Assembly (NCBI RefSeq): GCF_900129375.1
Contig: NZ_FQVN01000002.1
Span: forward strand, 372,001-436,000
DNA: 64,000 nucleotides
DNA from: Streptoalloteichus hindustanus
GTDB taxonomy: Bacteria > Actinomycetota > Actinomycetes > Mycobacteriales > Pseudonocardiaceae
Direction of reading: 5' to 3'
This document shows, in pieces, positions 60,256 to 64,000 of this stretch. Made by a program: the position numbers and the translations under genes. Below the pieces are notes generated by a model. That model did not search any database. It saw nothing but the letters and a program-made list of their open reading frames with translations, and had not been told where the DNA came from. The number at the start of each line of letters is the position of its first letter. Position 1 is the first letter of the stretch.

Positions 60256-61818
60256 ATGGCGACACACGCGCAGGGCCCGGACCACCAGGTCGTGATCATC
60301 GGCAGCGGGTTCGCCGGGCTGGGCATGGCGATCCGCCTCCGCCAGGCCGGCTGCCGGGACTTCGTGGTGCTGGAGAAGGCCGACGAGGTCGGCGGGACCT
60401 GGCGGGACAACACCTACCCCGGGTGCGCCTGCGACGTGCAGTCCCACATGTACTCGTTCTCCTTCGAGCCCAACCCGTCCTGGTCGCGGATGTTCGCCGA
60501 GCAGCCGGAGATCTGGGAGTACCTGCGGCGCTGCGTCGACCGGTACGACCTGCGCGGCAACATCCGGTTCGGGGCCGAGGTCACCGGGTGCGCGTTCGAC
60601 GAGACCGCCGGGATCTGGCACGTCTCGCTGGCCGACGGCCGGAGCCTCACCGCGCGGGTGGTGGTGGCCGGCCTCGGCCCGCTGCACGTGCCCGCCTTCC
60701 CCGACGTGCCCGGCCTGGACCGCTTCCGCGGCGTCACGTTCCACTCGTCGCGGTGGAACCACGACTACGACCTCACCGGCAAGCGCGTCGCGGTGATCGG
60801 CACCGGGGCCAGCGCCATCCAGTTCGTGCCCAGGATCGCCGCGCGGGTCGGCCAGCTCCACCTGTTCCAGCGCACGCCGCCGTGGATCATGCCCAAGCCC
60901 GACCGCGTGATGAGCGCGGTGGAGCGCCGGCTGTTCCGGCGGCTGCCGTTCGTGCAGCGGCTCTACCGCAACGCGATCTACTGGCAGCTGGAGAGCCGCA
61001 TCCTCGGCTTCAACGTCGACAAGCGCCTGGTGCGGGCGGCCGAGGCGCTGTCGAAGCGGCACATCGCGCGGCAGATCCCCGACGACCCGGCGCTGCGCGC
61101 GGCGGTGACGCCCACCTACACCCTCGGCTGCAAGCGCGTGCTGATCTCCGACGACTACTACCCGGCGTTGACCAGGCCGAACGTCGAGCTGGTCACCGAC
61201 GGCATCCGCGAGGTGCGGGAGCACTCCGTGGTCACCGCCGACGGGGTGGAGCGCGAGGTCGACGCGATCATCCACGGCACCGGGTTCCGGGTCGGCGACG
61301 TCAGCTCGCTCGACATCGTCGGCGCGGGCGGCGTCGAGCTGAACGACCTGTGGCGGCGGGAGGGGATGCAGGCGCACCTGGGCGTGGCCATCGCCGGCTT
61401 CCCCAACCTGTTCATGCTGGTCGGCCCGAACAGCGGGCTCGGGCACAACTCGATCGTCTTCATGATCGAGGCGCAGGCGCGGTACGTGGTGGAGTGCCTG
61501 CGGCTGCTGGACGAGCGCCGGGCGCAGTGGATGGCGGTGCGGCCCAGCGTGCAGGACGACTTCAACCGGAAGGTGCAGGGCCGGCTCAACCGGTCGGTGT
61601 GGCAGTCGGGATGCGAGAGCTGGTACCTCGACGACCAGGGGGTCAACCGCACGTTGTGGCCCGGCTTCACCTTCACCTACTGGTTGCGGACGCGGCGCGT
61701 GCGGGAGGCGGACTACGACCTGGTCACCCGTGCCTCCGCCACTCCGCTCGACCCGCTGTTCGGCGACCGTCCGGCCGTCGTCGGGCACCCGGAGCTGGTG
61801 GGCGCGGGAGGGCGGTAG
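60256..61818 (+). CDS. Flavin-containing (Baeyer-Villiger-type) monooxygenase
   Basis: 520 residues. FAD motif GSGFAG (16-21), the fingerprint FxGxxxHxxxW as Phe157, Gly159, His163, Trp167, and NADPH motif GTGASA (about 179-184). GGTWRDNTYPGCACDVQSHMY is typical of type I BVMOs, which insert oxygen into ketones. The substrate is unknown. GGAGG precedes ATG 60256. The upstream palindromes suggest repression by a TetR-type regulator, though none is encoded nearby. It is transcribed toward the isochorismatase-like gene. Confidence 0.93.
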   Translation: MATHAQGPDHQVVIIGSGFAGLGMAIRLRQAGCRDFVVLEKADEVGGTWRDNTYPGCACDVQSHMYSFSFEPNPSWSRMFAEQPEIWEYLRRCVDRYDLRGNIRFGAEVTGCAFDETAGIWHVSLADGRSLTARVVVAGLGPLHVPAFPDVPGLDRFRGVTFHSSRWNHDYDLTGKRVAVIGTGASAIQFVPRIAARVGQLHLFQRTPPWIMPKPDRVMSAVERRLFRRLPFVQRLYRNAIYWQLESRILGFNVDKRLVRAAEALSKRHIARQIPDDPALRAAVTPTYTLGCKRVLISDDYYPALTRPNVELVTDGIREVREHSVVTADGVEREVDAIIHGTGFRVGDVSSLDIVGAGGVELNDLWRREGMQAHLGVAIAGFPNLFMLVGPNSGLGHNSIVFMIEAQARYVVECLRLLDERRAQWMAVRPSVQDDFNRKVQGRLNRSVWQSGCESWYLDDQGVNRTLWPGFTFTYWLRTRRVREADYDLVTRASATPLDPLFGDRPAVVGHPELVGAGGR

Positions 61819-61855
61819 CCCGTCGGATCGGCGGGGTGTGGAGCAGGATGTGCCC

Positions 61856-62461
61856 ATGGTGATCAACGCGAGGGGCGCGGCCGTGCTCGCCCTGCACTGG
61901 CAGGTCAACGTGATCAAGCCGGAGGGCTTCTTCGGTGGGATGCTCGGCGAGCCGGTGGCCAGGAGCGGGGTCGTGGGGCGCGCGGCGCGGTTCCACGAGC
62001 GGGCGTCGGCCGCCGGGGCGGAGCTGGTGTTCACCCGCTTCACGATTCCGGTGGGCGAGGGTGGTCTGGTGCGCAACACCGGGTTCATGCGCGCGGTCGG
62101 GGACGCCCAGGAGGCGTTCCGGCCCACCGCGGCCGGGGCGGCGGTGGTTCCGGAGATGGCGGCGCAGGCCGAGGCGGGGCGGGTTGTCGACAACCAGAAG
62201 CTGTCCGGCCTGGCTGGCAACGACCTCGCCGACTGGTTGTCGGGTCGGGGGGTCGACACCCTGTTCCTGACCGGTGTCGCCACCAACCTCACTGTCGAGC
62301 AGACCGCTCGGCACGCGACGGATCTCGGGTTCACGGTGCACGTGGTCTCGGACTGCGTCACCGCCGCTGACGAGGCGGTCCATGCCGCGTCGTTGGCGAA
62401 CCTGGAGTTGACGACCGCGGGGTGCCTGTCGGCGGAGGAGGTGTTGGCCCGACTTGGCTGA
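61856..62461 (+). CDS. Isochorismatase-fold (cysteine hydrolase) protein with altered active site
   Basis: 201 residues. Fold segments are clear: the central strand VLALHWQVNVI, VVDNQKLSGLAGNDL, and DTLFLTGVATNLTVEQTARHATDLGF. The usual catalytic Asp position (xxDxQ) is His14, and the usual nucleophilic Cys (TNxCVE) is Thr146; only Lys115 of the triad is kept. So classical amidase or isochorismatase chemistry is unlikely, and a binding role or other mechanism should be considered. CAGGAT lies six bases before the ATG, suggesting its own leaderless start rather than co-transcription with the monooxygenase 38 bp upstream. Confidence 0.85.
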   Translation: MVINARGAAVLALHWQVNVIKPEGFFGGMLGEPVARSGVVGRAARFHERASAAGAELVFTRFTIPVGEGGLVRNTGFMRAVGDAQEAFRPTAAGAAVVPEMAAQAEAGRVVDNQKLSGLAGNDLADWLSGRGVDTLFLTGVATNLTVEQTARHATDLGFTVHVVSDCVTAADEAVHAASLANLELTTAGCLSAEEVLARLG

Positions 62462-62520
62462 GCCGTGCCCTCCCCGCGGGGAGGGCGTTCGGGAGGCGGA
62501 AATCCGATGGAGGCCCCGCC

Positions 62521-62638
62521 GTCTTTCGTATACGAAAGACTTCGGACAAAACCCAGGCGCACTTCGTATACGAAGGTCGAAGGAGAGAACGTCCTTCGGA
62601 TACGAAGCGCGGCCGAGGGGGCGTCTTTCGTATACGAA
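62521..62638. repeat. Array of four TTCGTATACGAA palindromes
   Basis: GTCTTTCGTATACGAAAGAC at 62521-62540 (perfect over 20 bp), CTTCGTATACGAAG at 62562-62575, CTTCGGATACGAAG at 62594-62607 (one mismatch), and TTCGTATACGAA at 62627-62638. Centres are 38, 32 and 32 bp apart. The array fills most of the 220-bp gap between the isochorismatase-fold and VOC genes. Frames through it on both strands read as FVYE/RIRR strings and are not genes. Confidence 0.9.
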
Positions 62639-62681
62639 GGGCGCCCTCGCCTCAAGCCCCCGAACGGCGAGGAGCGACCGG

Positions 62682-63404
62682 ATGACCACCCGCCTCGGCT
62701 CGGTGAACTCGTTCTGCTGGATGGACCTCAAGGCCCACGACGTCGCCGGAGTCGCCGAGTTCTTCAGCGCGGCGCTGGGATGGCGGTTCGCGGTGGACGA
62801 GGGCGACTGGCGTCGAGCGGTCAGGATCAGCTCCGGCGGACACCAGATCGGTGGGGTGAGCGACCTCGCCAATCCGGTCTACCCGCCCGGGATTCCCGCC
62901 CACATCGCTTACTACCTCGCCGTGGACGACGTCGAGCGCCGTGTCGACGCGGCGACCGCGAACGGTGCTCGACTCGTCGTCGCTCCCTTCGACGCCGGCG
63001 ACCAGGGCCGCACGGCAACCCTGGTCGACCCGTTCGGCGCGGCCTTCTCTCCTTGGCAGGCACGGGAGTTTGGCGGTTGGCAGTGCCCACCGGGTGCGCC
63101 GTTCGCTCCGCACCGAATGGTCCACATCAGCGATCAGCCCAACCAGGCACGGCTTTTCTACCGTGAGCTGCTGGGCGTCGACCTCGCCTTCGCGGACTTC
63201 GTTCCGCCACCCGAGCCGGAATCTTGCGCCCCACGCTGGGAACTCGTCGTCAGCGCCACCGACGTGGACGGCGTCGCCGCCCGCGCCGCCGCCCACGGCC
63301 TGGGCCATGTCGCCTGGCTCGAACGCGTGGGGCGCCGGGTCCTGCGCCTGACCGGTCCGGAAGGACTGTCGTTCCGCGTCGTCCCCGTCGATCCGCGAGC
63401 CTGA
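62682..63404 (+). CDS. VOC-family protein with two glyoxalase-like modules
   Basis: 240 residues, two beta-alpha-beta-beta-beta modules: SFCWMDLKAHDVAGVAEFFSAALGW (about 11-35) to DPFGAAFSPWQ, and HRMVHISDQPNQARLFYRELLGV (about 142-164) to GPEGLSFRVVPVD. This doubled form resembles CFP30B/27-kDa-antigen-type actinobacterial proteins. The second module lacks an evident full metal set, so a dioxygenase or lyase activity is uncertain. GAGGAG lies 7 bases before ATG 62682. The palindrome array just upstream may regulate it. Confidence 0.85.
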   Translation: MTTRLGSVNSFCWMDLKAHDVAGVAEFFSAALGWRFAVDEGDWRRAVRISSGGHQIGGVSDLANPVYPPGIPAHIAYYLAVDDVERRVDAATANGARLVVAPFDAGDQGRTATLVDPFGAAFSPWQAREFGGWQCPPGAPFAPHRMVHISDQPNQARLFYRELLGVDLAFADFVPPPEPESCAPRWELVVSATDVDGVAARAAAHGLGHVAWLERVGRRVLRLTGPEGLSFRVVPVDPRA

Positions 63405-63519
63405 AGCAACCTGCCCGGCGACACCGAGGACAACCACAGGTGTTTCGATCACTCTGTCCACTGTGGATGGACGGTGGTTTGGTCGTCGAGTGGGTGTCAG
63501 ATGCGACGTGCGGGGGGCG

Positions 63520-64000
63520 TCAGTCGTGGTGGGGGTGGGTGGTGACGCGGTGGGCGATTTCGGCGTCGAGGGGGCTCATGGTGTTGGGGACGGGGGAGTT
63601 CGGGTGCCACCAGTGGAAGGCTGACACCTCGTCGTTGACGGTCAGGGTTGGCGGGGCGGACAGCGCGGTTCGGAAGACCGCGGCGTACTCGCGGCGGGGC
63701 GGGTGTTGGAGCTCGAACTCGGCGAGGGCGGTCAGTCGCGCGTGAACGCCGTGGATTCCGGTTTCCTCGGCCAGTTCCCGCACGGCGGCCTCGGCGGGGG
63801 ACTCGTGGGGCTCGATGAGTCCACCGGGGAGTTCCCACTGCTGGCGTCGGCGGTCGAACACCATCAGGACGTGTTCCGCGTGGTGGACCACGACGAGGGC
63901 GAGGGGCAGCGGGGTGTGCCCGTCCAGGCCGGAAGACCCTGGCCCGGTGAGGAAGCGGAAGTCGAGCAGGGCGTTGCCGAAGCGGTCGCGCGGCGGCGGT
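63520..64000 (-). CDS. Nudix hydrolase, 5' end beyond the window
   Basis: The minus-strand frame is open to the end of the window and coding in style throughout, with DRFGNALLDFRFL and LPLALVVVHHAEHVLMVFDRRR before the Nudix box, so the true start lies past base 64000; about 159 residues are visible. The box is GGLIEPHESPAEAAVRELAEETG, complete. A GTG at 63891 would remove the conserved first strands and is not the start. Codon third positions are slightly more mixed than in neighbours. The substrate is unknown. It is convergent with the VOC gene over a 115-bp gap. Confidence 0.87.
   Translation of the reverse strand, partial: PPPRDRFGNALLDFRFLTGPGSSGLDGHTPLPLALVVVHHAEHVLMVFDRRRQQWELPGGLIEPHESPAEAAVRELAEETGIHGVHARLTALAEFELQHPPRREYAAVFRTALSAPPTLTVNDEVSAFHWWHPNSPVPNTMSPLDAEIAHRVTTHPHHD

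Noticed and set aside
62561-62575. Similarity of ACTTCGTATA to the arm of loxP
   Set aside because: The match is 10 bases on a short palindrome, there is no 8-bp asymmetric spacer, and no Cre-like recombinase is encoded here. The shared bases follow from the palindrome itself.
62521-62638. CRISPR array
   Set aside because: Only four short palindromes, one imperfect, with unequal spacing (38/32/32) and no cas gene.
62422-62685. Reading frames through the palindrome array on both strands
   Set aside because: Products are strings of FVYE and RIRR generated by TTCGTATACGAA in different frames; the palindrome reads open in any phase.

Overview
Organism and evidence. The DNA is very GC-rich, codons almost always end in G or C, and GTG and TTG starts are common. 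Many genes have a TANNNT -10 hexamer 6-7 bases before the start codon, as in leaderless actinobacterial transcripts. A complete Pup-proteasome system, a long WYL pair (pafB-pafC), an acVLRF1 release factor and gene order resembling the Mycobacterium Rv2125-Rv2092c region point to a high-GC filamentous actinomycete. Pseudonocardiales (Actinosynnema/Saccharothrix/Lentzea-like) is my inference. No rRNA, tRNA, CRISPR, IS element or prophage is visible.

Layout. 1-7105: 3' part of a dGTPase, a small methyltransferase plus acVLRF1 pair, an SDR oxidoreductase, then ABC-F / small HTH / crotonase, a trio matching Rv1473-Rv1473A-Rv1472. 7106-12061: repeat-rich non-coding stretch, ABC exporter, MFS transporter and PAC2 protein. 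12187-24725: metH, HAD hydrolase, a tiny uncharacterised ORF, YkgJ-pentapeptide protein, O-methyltransferase, hisE-hisG, CPBP protease, RecB-type nuclease, site-2 protease, trmI. 24813-26851: two Pro/Gly/Gln-rich single-pass membrane proteins. 27093-51153: the proteasome region in pieces: arc, then an accessory block (lipoprotein, vapBC-like pair, Nudix, ABC ATPase with two giant FtsX permeases), then dop-pup-prcB-prcA, an isocitrate-lyase-family gene with a small exported protein, a PAP2-lipid kinase fusion, pafA, a type III PKS/methyltransferase/UbiA operon, and pafB-pafC. 51385-57824: hydrolase, small membrane protein, tatA-tatC, lipid kinase, helY. 57967-64000: a third PGQ-rich protein (DUF4333), an Eis-like acetyltransferase, a flavin monooxygenase, a degenerate isochorismatase-fold protein, a palindrome array, a VOC protein and a Nudix gene running off the end.

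How it works together. Arc unfolds pupylated proteins for PrcBA, PafA ligates Pup, Dop removes it, and Pup is encoded already ending in Glu. PafBC is the DNA-damage activator of related organisms, and the arc promoter here matches its published site with one mismatch.

Main unexplained structure. (1) A three-copy element: paired TTGTCCACA DnaA-type boxes, a box 40-41 bp from an invariant TAGGCT -10, and a nearly identical hairpin-forming core. (2) Four TTCGTATACGAA palindromes at 38/32/32-bp spacing. (3) Unrelated 9-25 bp tandem repeats that repeatedly begin at, end on or fill the DNA next to stop codons.
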